From contig JAWZYU010000007.1 of NCBI GenBank assembly GCA_038380435.1, positions 28,189,001-28,253,000 of the forward strand: DNA of 64,000 nucleotides, written 5' to 3'. The position numbers were made by a program, and so were the translations under genes. Below the pieces are notes generated by a model that saw only the letters and a list, made by a program, of their open reading frames with translations, did not search any database and was not told where the DNA came from. How positions within the stretch are numbered: the stretch's first letter is position 1; every line of letters begins with the position of its first letter. The DNA comes from Ryuthela nishihirai (taxonomy: Eukaryota > Arthropoda > Arachnida > Araneae > Heptathelidae). Positions 11,291 through 23,489 of the stretch are shown piece after piece.

Positions 11291-11959
11291 TGTAAAATTA
11301 CCATTGCAGATATTTCTCTGATCAAGTGGTTCCTTAAAATCGCTTCTGGTGTAGACACTGCTGAATATTGTGCACCAAATGATCAAAATGAAGCAGAACT
11401 TTGCTATTTTTTATTTATTATTTCATTGAAGTTATTCCAATACAATAATTAAAACAACATAAATAGATTTAATTAATGCACATTTATCGATTTATATCGG
11501 ATGAAAAGCGAAGTCGCTGGAAACTGTTTCTCCTTCAAATTGAGAATTTGCATCTAAATTTTGATAAAAATCTGATGGTTAAAGCTGAACTTAATTGACT
11601 GTAAACTTAGCAAATTTTACTTTGAACCCATTTAAAACAGGGGCAATGGTAAACATATTTTAATATCTAATACATGATCTAATCTTTTAGCTTAAACAAA
11701 AGTCTGCCAATTATATAGATCTTAATTGTGCAAATCCATGCATTAAAAAAGTGATAAGTCAAATTTATTTTTTATTTTCATTAAAAAATATTAATTTTTC
11801 TATTAATATTATAATAATATAGATTTATATACTATTTATATTATTATTGCTATGTCTTAAAAACAAACTGCATAGCAATTAATTGGACAATTTACTACAC
11901 AAGTATATGACATAGTGAAAATTCGTTCTGTAAAAGAAATAATAAACTAGTGTAAACGT
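11291..11959. other. AT-rich spacer
   Basis: Nothing recognisable. Confidence 0.45.
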
Positions 11960-12525
11960 TTTTTTAATTCAGCTGAGTCAGTAAATCAAATTTCCCCCTC
12001 CAACAAATGACATAATTTAATTTCATGGTATAAAAAATACATTAAGTATTGTAAGCTTATTACTTGAGCTGAAGCAGAAGGAAACCTAAGCCCAGTACCA
12101 AATATCCACAAAACACATCTAATATTATTAAAATTTCATGTAATGAAAAAAAACACCAACAAATATTGAAAACTTATTATTTTAGCTGAGGCTGAAGGAA
12201 ATCCAAATTACACACACGCATATGACATAATTGAAATTTCATGCTATAAAAAAAATTAATATTGTGAATTTTTTCTCATTTCAGCTGAAGCAGAAGCCTC
12301 TCCAACACACACACACACAAATCACATGATTGAAATTTCATGCTATGAGAAAGCAAATATGAACTTTTATTTCAGTTAAGGCAGAAGGAAATCCTAGGTC
12401 ACACGCACACAAATGGAATAATTGAAATTTCATGAGTTCATGCTATAAAAAAGAAAATAATTATATACTGTTTTCATTTCAGCTGAGGCAGTAGGAAATC
12501 CATATCACACACACACACACAATAA
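11960..12525 (+). repeat. ~100-bp tandem array with TTTCAGCTGAGGCAG cores
   Basis: About six diverged units, roughly 90-115 bases each. Each unit has a TTTCAGCTGAGGCAG-like word (near 11970, 12065, 12182, 12280, 12372 and 12476), then GAAGGAAATCC, a CACACA stretch, and AATTGAAATTTCATGCTAT. No coding sequence is apparent. Confidence 0.75.
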
Positions 12526-15462
12526 AGGAAATAAAGTTACTGCAAAATATACTTTTTGTCACGGTGTTTTATGCAAATTTTGATGTTTGCGCTAATATTG
12601 ATGCCTTTCAATTTTTCTGTCATTTATGTCTCTAAATAATGAAGTCAAATTGTAGCATGTTCTTAGTAATGTTTCTTTTTCATATTATAAATATGATTGT
12701 TAACTTTCACATCCAATTCCCTATTAGTGACATGACTATCAGACTATCAGGTGATTTGAGCACCAACATGCATTGAAGCCTATGTAGGATATTACACTGA
12801 ATTTTTTAATTAGGTATGAAATGGTTGTTGTTGAGAATATAAACTTTTCACCTGGAAGGCACTGTTCAGTAATTTTTGCAATTGCACACACATACTGTGA
12901 AAAGGGTTAGCAAGTCTCAATTTGTAATATTAACCTTTAGAGTGACAGAAGCTGATTAATCAGTTTTCAAAAATCACTAAATGAAACTGCAACACGCTTC
13001 CCTACCATTTTTTTCCCTTTATTTTTTTTTCCAGAATTAAATGCTTTTTCTTTTGATATGTAATGTGGATTATTTCATTCATTAGTTTTTCTTAATAAGG
13101 CTCAATAGTTTTTGTTTCTTAAAGAAAAAAAATTTTCCTGCAAAGGTTAACAGGTGTAGTAGACACAGAAGACTGCTTTTTTTTGAGGTCAGAGTCAATA
13201 ATGCTAATTTACATTCTATGCAAGAAATCTTTCATATTTTTTTTCCTGTAAAGACAGCTTATAATGACATTTTCCAATTTCAGAGAAAAGAGACACAATG
13301 ACCTTCATTGCTTTACTGTGATTGCTTGATATTATCCACATGTGAGAAACACCTAAACTGTCACTGGGCATTTCATAATTACTGCCGAAGATTTTAATTT
13401 CACTGAAATTTAAACAATTGCCATTTCTCTTATTAATAACTAGATGATTAATTATTAACTAGATATGTGCACTTTAAGACTAAATATCATTAGGTTATTA
13501 TAGTTTCCCTCTTTTGCACTTAGAGCTGAAAATAAAATTGAATATGGTTCTGGCTAAATTTGTAAGTCAAAAGGTATTTTGAGACAAACCAATTGTTAAA
13601 AAATAAATTATGGGGATTTACCAGCTGTATAGAACTGAAACAGTAATAAAAATCATAGTTTCAGAAGCTATATCTGAATTTTTATCATTAGCATTATTCC
13701 ATCATCCAAATATCCACAATAGTATTTACCATTGAACAGCATTTGTTTCCTAATTGATTTCTCATCAAATAATAAAGTGAATATCGTATGCTTCTGCTTA
13801 CTATCAATAAAATTTTCCATGCAAAAAACTTCTTCCGTAAATCCATGAAGACCATCTACAGATTTGCACCAAGTTAAAATTGTGGTGCTATTGAGAAAAA
13901 AGATTTTCTCTTACAAATTTATAAGCCTTTGTAGAGTAAAAATATAATATCATTGCAAACATATTTTTCTCTTGGCAATAAAATTTGCAATTGCTTCTTT
14001 TAGTATTTTGCTGTGAATTTCCCAACAGCTTTAAAGTTATATCTGGAAACAGAGGCTTTTGTGTTTCAATGTCATCCTGATGAGCTTTTGAGCCTTAAAC
14101 AAATCTAATATTTATTCAAAGCAGAGTTTGATTGTTTGGCTCTTAGATGGCAATATCCATAGCATTTTCTTTAAGCTTTGGATTTCATTTTGTGCAGACA
14201 TCAATTTTCTCATTAATTTTCTAGTACTATTCCCTCTTACACAGCATGAGTGATCATTTTTATTGGCAATATCTGTTCTCCTGCAATTTCTGTCATATCT
14301 TCTACTAATGTCTCTCAATACAGGAGATTTCCAATTTTACAGTGTGTCATTTGTTACAAATGTGAATAAAGTTGGTACTGCCTCATTAATTAATTCTGCC
14401 TGACATTTTCTGAAGTTTTATTTTTAAAACAGTCAAATGCTGGGAACAGATAGTACTAGCTATTGTTTAAAGAGTGACGGTGGAGCATCCACACTATGTA
14501 GAAAATAAAAATGTATTCATAATCTATTTAGCCCTTATGCCGATTATACTGGTTTGTTCAATTCATCTAAGGGTATATTATAAACAACATGTACAATATA
14601 TATATATGTATATATATTCGCACAGATATATTCGATATTTAATTTGTAGCATTATGTCTTTTCTTAATTTAACATTAGAAAATTATTTTAGAATTGCAAA
14701 ATTTCACTATGTTGCATTTTATACTTCTTTTCAATTCAGAAAAATTATCTTTGCTGGTGATATTCTAAATAACAGACAATTGAGAAACCAACCCAAGACT
14801 AATGACGTGCCCTTGATAATCAATCATGCATAATGTATATTTATAACATCTGCTACCACAATTGTTACCGCCTTAGCATTTCAACTTATAAAATTTTTCA
14901 TCAAGTATTAAAAGTAAATTTTTGGGTTTCATTTATCACATGCAAAATTATAAACATGCCTATTTCAGGCGTTTCGTTTGGGGAAAAAAACAAATTAGTG
15001 TTTCTTTGGCAAAATAAAAATGCAAAGCAGAAGTCTCATAAAATTAATGTCATAAGTTTAATATTTCTTTTTGTAACAAATTTCACGAAAATATTCTATA
15101 AATTTCATGCTGTTTCAATCTGTAAATCACCTTCTTTTCATATATAAATATCATTAGTTTCATATATGTAAAAAATCGTGAAATACATTTGACATTATAC
15201 CTAGGACAGAACGGTATTTTGAAATGCTTTATTGATTTTCAGGCCTCTCTGCTTTAACAAATATCAATTTGAAAGCTTTTCACAATTTTCGCAAAAATGT
15301 CGAATTGCTGCTTTTACAATACTTTTCATTAGTTAGTACACAATTCAAGTCTAAGATCGTAATGAATGTTCTGTTTACGTTATCCAAACATGCCTCTTTG
15401 TCTCTCTGAGGAGTAGGCTAAGATTATGTTCATGGCTCCGTTGCCACGTAAAAAAAAAATAA
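12526..15462. other. Gene-free AT-rich intergenic DNA
   Basis: About 2.9 kb without a recognised gene. The longest ORFs (14474-14833 and 14833-15147, +) are rich in Ile/Tyr/Phe/Lys, as expected from AT-rich non-coding DNA. A minus ORF at 14112-14318 ends in a short coiled-coil-like stretch but has no family I recognise. A short TA microsatellite lies near 14598. Confidence 0.55.
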
Positions 15463-15560
15463 ATACCCCCTCAAGCAGCTGCTAGCCACAGAGGTCTGAC
15501 ACGAGCCTGTCAGTTTATATGCCACAGTAGGAGATCTGAGAGGATGGCAGGATCTCAGCA
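15463..15560 (-). mobile_element. SINE family A, 3' body fragment
   Basis: Shows the family body in reverse: AAGCAGCTGCT, GAGGTCTGACA, GCCTGTCAGTTTATATGCCA, GATGGCAGGA.CTCAGCAGA. It lacks the tRNA-like head. It lies about 670 bp upstream of the SMN start. Confidence 0.85.
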
Positions 15561-15599
15561 GACGTACTATCTCTATTAATATTACCTCGATGACTGAAA

Positions 15600-15770
15600 C
15601 ATATTATTAATTCCAGCTACGGGTTTCGTCGTCGCTTATCTCGGCTATCGCCGCTAGCAGTCGCGTTCCCGCGGGGCACTTCTGCTGGCCGCTTCCGTCA
15701 TGGCTTCAGTAGGGAGCGCAGGACAGGAACGTCTTCTCCCCACGGCAGTTAGAGCGGATCTCTTGTTGTG
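15600..15770. promoter_or_regulatory. CpG-rich patch upstream of SMN, possible promoter
   Basis: In otherwise AT-rich DNA this 170-base stretch is GC-rich with many CpGs (TCGTCGTCGC, TATCGCCGCTAGCAG, GTCGCGTTCCCGCGG). It lies 460-630 bases upstream of the SMN start codon and between two SINE copies. No TATA box is evident. Its use as a promoter is inference from composition and position only. Confidence 0.35.
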
Positions 15771-15805
15771 TATCATTGTTGGCGAAGTTGCTTTTTTTGC
15801 TCCAC

Positions 15806-16012
15806 TGATAAATAATAAAAATAATAATACCCCTTCAAGCAGCTGCTTGCCACAGAGGTCTGACAGGAGCCTGTCAGTTTATATGCCATAGTAGTCTGTG
15901 AGGATGGCAGGACCTCAGCAGAAAAACAGGACACATATCCATGCCTTATTCGGGGCTCGAACCCAGGTCCCTTAGATCAGTAGCCAAGCGCGCTAACCAC
16001 TCGGCCACGGGA
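15806..16012 (-). mobile_element. SINE family A, full-length antisense copy
   Basis: On the minus strand it starts with a tRNA-like head: box A GTGGCCGAGTGGTTAGCG and box B GGTTCGAGCCCC, the RNA polymerase III internal promoter. It continues with the family body and ends in an AT-rich tail (AATAATAAAAATAATAAT). It ends about 215 bases before the SMN start codon. Confidence 0.92.
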
Positions 16013-16227
16013 CGGCTCTACCAACGATTAAACGCTTTGGCTGTGCTATGACATATCGTTTTCTTCTTATTATATGTGGCAACAGCAGAGTTGCTTAAAT
16101 CGGATTTTTTTGCGGTTTTGTAAAAGTTTCAAAGGGAATATCTGTAGTGCTATTACGATTTCTAACAATTTTTAAGGTAACCTTTTTTTCCAGTGACGTT
16201 ACCGTAATATTTTTTACAGTTAAGTAG

Positions 16228-16281
16228 ATGGCTTGTGTTGATGACGAAAGTGAAATCGTGTGGAAAAAAGGCGAAAATCAG
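16228..16281 (+). CDS. Smn: SMN exon 1
   Basis: Encodes residues 1-18, MACVDDESEIVWKKGENQ, ending at CAG followed by the donor GTACAT. A TAG directly upstream in frame supports this ATG as the start. The ending matches the position of the vertebrate exon 1/2a junction, after a Gln that follows a basic-Gly motif. The segment just upstream (TTTTTTACAG at 16210-16219) could also be a 3' splice site of a 5'-UTR intron. Confidence 0.88.
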
Positions 16282-17587
16282 GTACATATCTCTTTTTGTA
16301 TGTAGTTTCCCTCATATTTAGTATAGCTTTTTCAACAAGAATAAAAGGAAAACTCTAATGTTTAAATTAAAGTAAAAAGCACTAAGAATGAAATATCACT
16401 TCGTTTTTAATTATGTTGCAAAGTAATCCAATTTTATCACATATAGCACAGGAGAAATGTTACAAAGCAACTGTATCAACCCATTACATAATTGCTCTGC
16501 AGATCGTTATTTATAATTTTCTATAAAATTTTCTCAATGCGGGGTGTGCGGTAAAATTTTTTGGGGTACGCCGTGAGAGCTCAAAAATCGCTAGATCTAG
16601 TACAAAGGTAAAAATAACCATTGTTATACTATAATTATAATTTTATCTATTTATACAAAGGGTACGCCAGTTACATATACATTTCAAGGGGGTAGGTGAA
16701 GTATAAAAGGTTGAGAACCATTGTTCTAGGAGAATGGTTCATCTGAAATTTTAATTACAGTTGGTGCATTACTAGTTATCTCAAATATCAGAGAGGTAGC
16801 TAATGTTTATTGTGTTTCTTGACTTTGGAATCAGTTTGTTACAGAATATGTAGTCACAAGGTGATAAAGACAAAATCTGAGGGGAAATGTGACCATAAAA
16901 GCATTTGCCCTTGATGCTTGCTCTGACTGGGGACATTTCACAGCAAAACTCTGCTGACTTATTCAGTACCTGGGCAGACCTGCAGTTTGCAACTCTCAGG
17001 CACCATATATTTTTTAATGCAATAATGCATTTACATCTTAATCAAATTGTTGACTTCCTAGCCGTGACTGTTGGCCACAAATTTTTTTCTCACAAGAATT
17101 GTACCAAAACAGTTTCTTAAAATTACCTCTGTAAAACAATATCCAATTTTAACTAATGAAAAACAGGTTTGAGTATCACAGAAAGAATATTCAATTTCTT
17201 AGAAAGTTCTGCAAATAAACTAAATAATCATATTACTAGCAATGAGGAGACAGTACAGTGAAAATACATCAAGTAACGAATAAAGTATAAACACTTATTC
17301 CTAAGTATAGGAAGCATAAATTTATGTCTGCAAATAAAAAAAAGCACACCAGAAGTAATAATATTTAAGGCAATTTTTCCTAACTGCACATATCAATATA
17401 TTATGAATGTCAGCCAATATCATCTGAGGCTACTTGTTTCAATTGCATATTATCACTAGCAAATGTTCATTATGTAATTAAAAAAAACCTTGTAAAAATC
17501 AGTTTCATCACTTAACACAAACTGCCATTTTGCACTAAACAATGAACTGCCATTTTGCAATTTAAGAATTTTTTTTTAATTAAGTAT

Positions 17588-17668
17588 AATCTGATAGGAG
17601 TCTCAGTTCATATGCCATAGTAGAAGGATCTGTGGGGATGGTGGGATTACAGTAGAAAGACAACATGC
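17588..17668 (-). mobile_element. SINE family A fragment
   Basis: Diverged body piece: CTGATAGGAGTCTCAGTT, ATATGCCATAGTAGAAGG, GATGGTGGGATTACAGTAG. Confidence 0.7.
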
Positions 17669-18865
17669 CTAAGTTCTGCAGACAGTGCTGTGCAATTTTG
17701 GCAATTTTCCAAAAGTATGCTGGAATGAGATTATGAGTACTTTTTTTTTAATTCCACATTTTACTGATTTGTTCCTTCTATGACCTTACATTTTATGGTG
17801 GCTTTTTTTAGAATATAGCCAATGGATTCATATGAAACAAGAATTCATAATTGCAAGTTTGAATATTTGTCTCAAAATAATTATAAAAATTCAGTGCTGG
17901 CTAGTAATGGTTACCATTATCATCACTTGTTATTTTTCAAAAATGATGATGTGGAATATGCAATGTTTGTGTTAATAAGTTTATGTTACACTTGAAATAA
18001 TTAGTTGTCCATTTATTACTGAAGCTTATATTAATTTTTTTAAATATTTAATCTGATAGTCTTGAAATATTATTTCATATCAATTCATCAGTCACATTAT
18101 TAAAAAGTTTGGAATCCCCTGTGGCCATTTTTATGGATAGTTGATTTTCCAGCTAATGGTGATGAGCAATAATTAAGAAATCACACTAATAACTGAGCCT
18201 CTAGAACTTAATAACGCCATCAGAGACAATCCTAAAATAAGAATTATCATAAACAATTTCCCCTCCTATCCACAGTGTAAAAAAAAAAACCCTCTGAACT
18301 AAATAATCCCATCAGAGATAAGCTTAAAAGGCACAAATTATTGTAAACAATGCACCACCCATCTGCATTATTTAAAAAAAAAAAAAGCAAAATATAATCT
18401 CATCAGCGACAACCATTTTAAATGTAGCATAATGCTAAGCAAGAAACTGTCCCACATTTCACACTTAACAATAGAGAACATGCTTTAACTAAATATCATA
18501 TATTGTCAGCATCATTCAGTACTTACCTGAGTCAAAATTTATACCTTTATGCTACTTGTATGGGAATAAAATCAAAATTGTATGAAAAAAAAATGCAAAT
18601 TTTACCATCCCCACCATTTTTCTGAAAACTCATTAACTTTTATCCATCTTAGACTTAAGTAAAGAACTAGAGGCATTATTGTCTTATGTACCATTTCATC
18701 ATTATGTTCATTCACTTTATGTATGTTCAGTTATCACTCATGGCACCATCTGGTGAGCTGCCTTAAACTGCAGCATATGTACCAGTTGCTTTTCCCACAC
18801 CCCTCTGTGAAAAGAGGGCAATAATTGCTGTCAGTGGAATATCTCTTGACACTCTGTCACATAAA

Positions 18866-19018
18866 AAAATAAATAAATACCCCCTCAAGCAGCTGCTTGC
18901 CACAGAGGTCTGACAGGAGCCTGTCAGTTTATATGCCATAGTAGGTCTGTGAGGGTGGCAGGACCTCAGCAGAAAAACGATACATACATCCATGCCTTAC
19001 CCGGGACTCGAACCCAGG
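18866..19018 (-). mobile_element. SINE family A, head-truncated copy
   Basis: Antisense body and tail intact. It stops inside the tRNA-like head just after the box B complement (CTCGAACCCAGG), so the box A half is missing. Confidence 0.88.
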
Positions 19019-19375
19019 AAATTTCAAATTTCTACTTTAAATCACTTGGGTTAATATTTAGACTCCAGGACTCTATTTTTTTAGAGGTTTAATAGGGTTT
19101 GTGAAGTGGTATATAAGTGTGTTTTTCAAAGCTAAACTCAAATGAGAAATTACTGTTTGGAATTTTAATTAGTTATGGAGTTAGAAAGTTTTTGTAATGG
19201 ACTCTTTTGTCATGAATTATTAATATAGAGCTAATGTAAAAGTGTATGGAGTTGTTTTGTGAGTCAGCATATGGATATGAATAAAACATTGTATACTGTT
19301 TCATGTGAATACAATTAGGTAATAGGTAGAAGTGAGTAGGTGTATTAATATTGTGAATAAATATACTGATTTCCA

Positions 19376-19942
19376 TAAATTAAGGAAGAACCCTATGTTA
19401 TATAAGTGGGAAGGTAATGTCAAAACTCTATAACTTCTAAAATAAGTTTTTTGTTTTGAAATATGTGATGGCAAATAAAGATCTCTATCAAATATATCGA
19501 TATCTTGATTTTCAACAATATTGGTTCAGTATTTAATGAGTTATGGAAGTTTGAATGCTAAACAGCAGCAGTGCCAGTCTTGAGAAACTTGCTAACGTGT
19601 TACATGTCAAATATGAAGAATAGTGAAAGAATACTTTAATCAAACTTCTAAAATGCACACTTATTTTATTAAACACTTTGATACATACTTATTACTATGC
19701 TTTAATTCTGAAGTCAATTTTGTGACTGGTATTTTTATTGTTAAATATTAAAACTTCCATAATTCATTAAATAGTGAATATTATTGTTGAAAATCTATAT
19801 ATTGATATATTTGATTGAGATCTTTATCTGCTATCACATTTTTCAAAACAAAAAAAAAAAACTTAATTTAGAATTTAGAAAGTTCTGGCTTTAGCTTCTC
19901 ATTGACATAACATAGGGTTGTTCCTTAATTTAATGAAACCAG
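19376..19942. mobile_element. Palindromic MITE (family P), copy 1
   Basis: Two long arms are near reverse complements. The left arm (19376-19570) runs from AATTAAGGAAGAACCCTATG through GATAAAGATCT to ATGAGTTATGGAAGTTTGAA. The right arm (19735-19942) mirrors it and ends ATAGGGTTGTTCCTTAATTT. Related copies are at 40912-41310, 53540-53980 and 61030-61260. There is no coding capacity. Confidence 0.75.
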
Positions 19943-20239
19943 TGTAGTTCCAACAAATAATGGATGTGATTCATTGATATACGGTATTGTTTGAAATTTG
20001 TCATGTAACAAGTTTTTTGGAGTGATGGTTGCTATTGTGCTAATGGAAATATAGGATTCATACTTCACACAAACCCGAACATAGACATATCTACAACAAA
20101 ATTGCCGTGTTTGTGTGAAATATGAATGTTATTTGGGGATAATAGTGGTGTGTGTTCAGAAAGTGAAAAGTTGTTTTTGGAATTGAATAAATAGATTTTG
20201 ATTATGTCGAGTTTTTTTTTTTTTAGATATTTGTTCTTT

Positions 20240-20430
20240 AGGGGCTTTTTTTACCCATTGGGTTTTTTAGTCCCTGGAGCCTTTTTCGAGTGTAGATTGG
20301 CAGTGTGTTTACTGTTTTGTGCATTTTTTGTGACTGTTTTAGCCCATTGGGTTATTTAGCCCTTGAGGATTTTTTTAATGCAGATCGGCAGCACTTTGTT
20401 TACAATTTTTCATATTTTCAACTGTTTTAC
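20240..20430 (+). repeat. Two-copy ~100-bp direct duplication
   Basis: CCCATTGGGTT.TTTAG followed by CC.TGGAG/GAGG, then a TTTTT run, GTAGAT/CAGAT and GGCAG occurs twice, near 20253 and 20343. Confidence 0.6.
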
Positions 20431-21089
20431 AGTGGACTTTCTTGTTTTGTTTAGGACATCACATTTCATGTGTTGAAATGTAAGAAGTTATGGGTGTCTG
20501 AAAGCAATTTTTATTGTTTTATAGTCCTTTTCTTAGATTTAATTTTTCCGAGTTTTATAAATTTTGTGAAAATTAAATTAATCTGTTTTTGAGATAGTGA
20601 TGGGGGTTAGTATTTTGGTTTTAAGTATGATGCGGGAAATTGGACTATTTTCACAGACTTCTTTTGTAAAAAAAAATAGTGACAGGAATATGCAATTCTA
20701 AATAATTACCATCATTTGCAATATTTGTTAAAAGTTCACCTTTTCCACATTTAGTTCCCTCTAATGATATTAATTAAAACCACCTAAGGATTTGAAAAAT
20801 GGAAATTATAATATTTTGTTAGTACCAGTTGAAGTAAAAAAAAGTTGCATTTCCCACCACCTGGATTTAAGGGGTCAATTTATTGTTTTATGTGCAAACT
20901 TCGGACCTTCATAGTCTACCTCAAAATTATGAATTTCTAGCATTAAATATACATTGCTTGCAATATTTATTTCAAATTTTGCAATTTTCAACTTTTCCCA
21001 CACAGAAAGAAAACATCCACACCTTATCCAATGTATGAACCCTGGGTCCCTTTTAATACTAGCCAAGCATACTATGCACACTCTAGATA

Positions 21090-21500
21090 TGCTTGACAGG
21101 AGATTACCATCATTTTTGCACCCTAATGTGAGACTCTTCCATGGGGGCTCTCAGCCTACTTACATTTTTATGGATGATAACGCCCATCCATATAATTTAT
21201 TTCCTTGAAAGATATTCAAAAGATGTATTAGGCAGTCAGATCTTTAGAAATGAACCCAGTTGAGCACTTACAGAATGCTCTGAGGAGGTGAACTTACTAG
21301 AGAACCTCAACAACCCTGCCAACAATATCAGAACCCATTTAGTTGTATGGCTTATCAGGCTGATCACACACTTTTATTATCTTGTCCCATAATTCCTGCA
21401 CCTACATTTTGGGAACTCGTGCTCTGATTTGCAGCATTGATACAGCTTACACAATTTTGTCTTTATTCCATTTGCTATTACTCAGTCATATTAAAATGCA
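21090..21500 (+). pseudogene. Tc1-like transposase remnant, C-terminal half
   Basis: Translating across stops gives FIFMDDNAHPYN, the DDE-domain 'D-N-A-x-P-H' block of Tc1 transposases. This is followed by degraded versions of the NPIEH..W and C-terminal NLI..M segments. It has several stops and no clear terminal repeats. It lies about 200 bases upstream of SMN exon 2. Confidence 0.6.
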
Positions 21501-21706
21501 ATGCCATAATTTAATTGTATTTGCTGAAAATCATTTTGAGTAATGTATACTTATGTCGATTACCCTAGAATTTTTGAATGCCAATGTATTCTGTCAAGTT
21601 GTATATTTAGGTGTGTTTTTTTTCTGTATGAACTACTAGAGTTTGACTTGTGCTAATTATTTCTTCTGTGGTTCCATGATAATGAGTATAGAAACATTTA
21701 TTTCAG

Positions 21707-21778
21707 ACTGAAGATGATGATGAATGGGATGACACTGCATTGATCCAAGCATATGATAAAGCTGTGAATAGAGTTAAA
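21707..21778 (+). CDS. Smn: SMN exon 2 (vertebrate exon 2a equivalent)
   Basis: Acceptor TTTCAG, donor GTGAGT. Its 72 bases encode residues 19-42, including EWDDTALIQAYDKAVNRVK. This is the Gemin2-binding helix of SMN; WDDTALI and AYDKAV are invariant-looking compared with vertebrate SMN, and the acidic run before it is kept. Length and both phase-0 junctions match vertebrate exon 2a. Confidence 0.97.
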
Positions 21779-21892
21779 GTGAGTTTTTGAAATTAGCAGT
21801 AAGAGTTCTAAATCAGTTTTCTAGTTAGTGACCTTATTTCATTCATTCCTGCTTATCAACTATCAGGGGCTCTTAGTCAAATAAATAAGTGC

Positions 21893-22048
21893 TTGTTTCG
21901 AGCCCTGGGTAAGGCATGGATGTATGTGTCACTTTTCTGCTGAGGTTCTGCCATTCTCTCAGACCTTCTACTTTGGCATATAAACTGACAGGCTCCTGTC
22001 AGACCTCTGTGGCAAGCAGCTGCTTGAGGGGGTATTTTTTTTTAATTT
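21893..22048 (+). mobile_element. SINE family A, sense, 5'-truncated
   Basis: Begins at the box B remnant (TTCGAGCCCTGGGTAAGGC) and runs through the full body to GCTTGAGGGGGTATT plus a T-rich tail. It sits 115 bases downstream of SMN exon 2. Confidence 0.9.
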
Positions 22049-23489
22049 TTAATCTACAGTTCCCAGGTTTAACCCTCCTAGGGTTTTATCTAACATAGAT
22101 GTTGACAGAAGCCGCAATAGTTTTTTTTTTTTGTACAACACATAAACTTCAATTTTTTTTGTCATTTTAAAATTTTTTCAGATATATTTTTTAAAATTGT
22201 GCAATTCAAGTTTGAAAAATATATATTTTTTTCATTTGATACATATTTTATTAAACTATAACATAAATAATTTGTTAAAGCCATCTGATTGCTATTTCTT
22301 AGAAGTGCTAAACGGTTTTTTCGATTGGCATGTTAACGTTCCTCTTTGCTGAAGCAACTTTTTCTGGATTTAAGCTCATAAGTTTGATTTAAACTATTAT
22401 TGACAAATTTTTTCTTAAATTTTCGAAAATCTCCTAAAATTAACAAAAAAGAAATTGCTATTTAACGGCAGATATTGGAAGTAATTACCAAGTATGTGCT
22501 GCTATTTTTTTTTTTTCGTTTCACAGTCTTTTCTGCCATAAACCTATTTCAGTATTCCCATAATTATTTTTATAATTTATATCATTTATCTCAGCATTCT
22601 ATGCATCTTTCCTGCTCTTAAAATTGAAACTGTAAGTAAATTGAGCCTTCTTAGAAAGAGGAAGCAAGTCCAGAGTTGTTGTGAAGCTCCCTTTAGTGTA
22701 AAGTATGTTACAGCACACCAGGGGCAGTTGACTGCAGAGACCCAATTATTGCTCACACATGCAGTAAAGTGGCTCTATAGTGGATGTTTACAGAAGAAGG
22801 GTCATCCATGTCAAATCAACCAAAATTTTGGGAAAAGTTCACCACTCATCATAGATTTCAATGATCTTTGGCAAGCCATAAGGCTTAGCGGGGTAATTAT
22901 GTATATAACCATACTAAGGCTTAATAAAGATATTATTATTATTAAATTGTTAGCACACATAAGATATCTAATTTTCCAAAATATTTTGTGTCAAAATAAT
23001 TTTTGTAAGGAGTTATAATCATTTAACCTAAGGAGAAAATATACAAATTGCAATTGTGCTAACTGTTTTAAATTTTTTTTCTTTGCTTCTATAGTAGATA
23101 AGAATACTAAACATGGTGTAGTGATGTAGATTTGGATTGTAACTTTCTTAAAAAATCAAATTTAAAAAATGTAATATGGTTTTGAAACAAAAAATTGAAA
23201 AAACTTAAAATGTGACAAAAGTGATGTGGCTCCATATATAAAAAATTAAAACTGACATATGTTGTACATTATGCTCCATAGAAATGTTGTACAAAATTTG
23301 GAGTATGGTCATTTCTTTGATAATGAGTAAAAAAATATTGAAATGTTACTAATGTTATGATTAATGATGCACTTCAGAGGATCGCATTGACGCTCTTGCA
23401 CCTGCACACTAAATGGACAGGCTACCGATGTGCTTGCACTCTGATACGATTTTGTAACTCCCAGTACCATTTGGCTGCTACTCACACGC

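Larger units (their letters stand above)
16282..21706 (+). other. Smn: SMN intron 1
   Basis: 5.4 kb. Holds SINE family A fragments at 17588 and 18866, a palindromic MITE at 19376-19942, a short imperfect hairpin at 20056-20135, a direct duplication at 20240-20430, and a Tc1-like remnant at 21090-21500. The rest is AT-rich with nothing recognised. Confidence 0.8.

Noticed and set aside
14474..15147. Two adjacent small proteins
   Set aside because: Composition is that of translated AT-rich DNA, with no motif, no splice context and no recognisable family.
15700..15891. Small protein starting MASVGSAGQE in the CpG-rich patch
   Set aside because: The second half runs through an antisense SINE, so only the first part could be real; no family was recognised.
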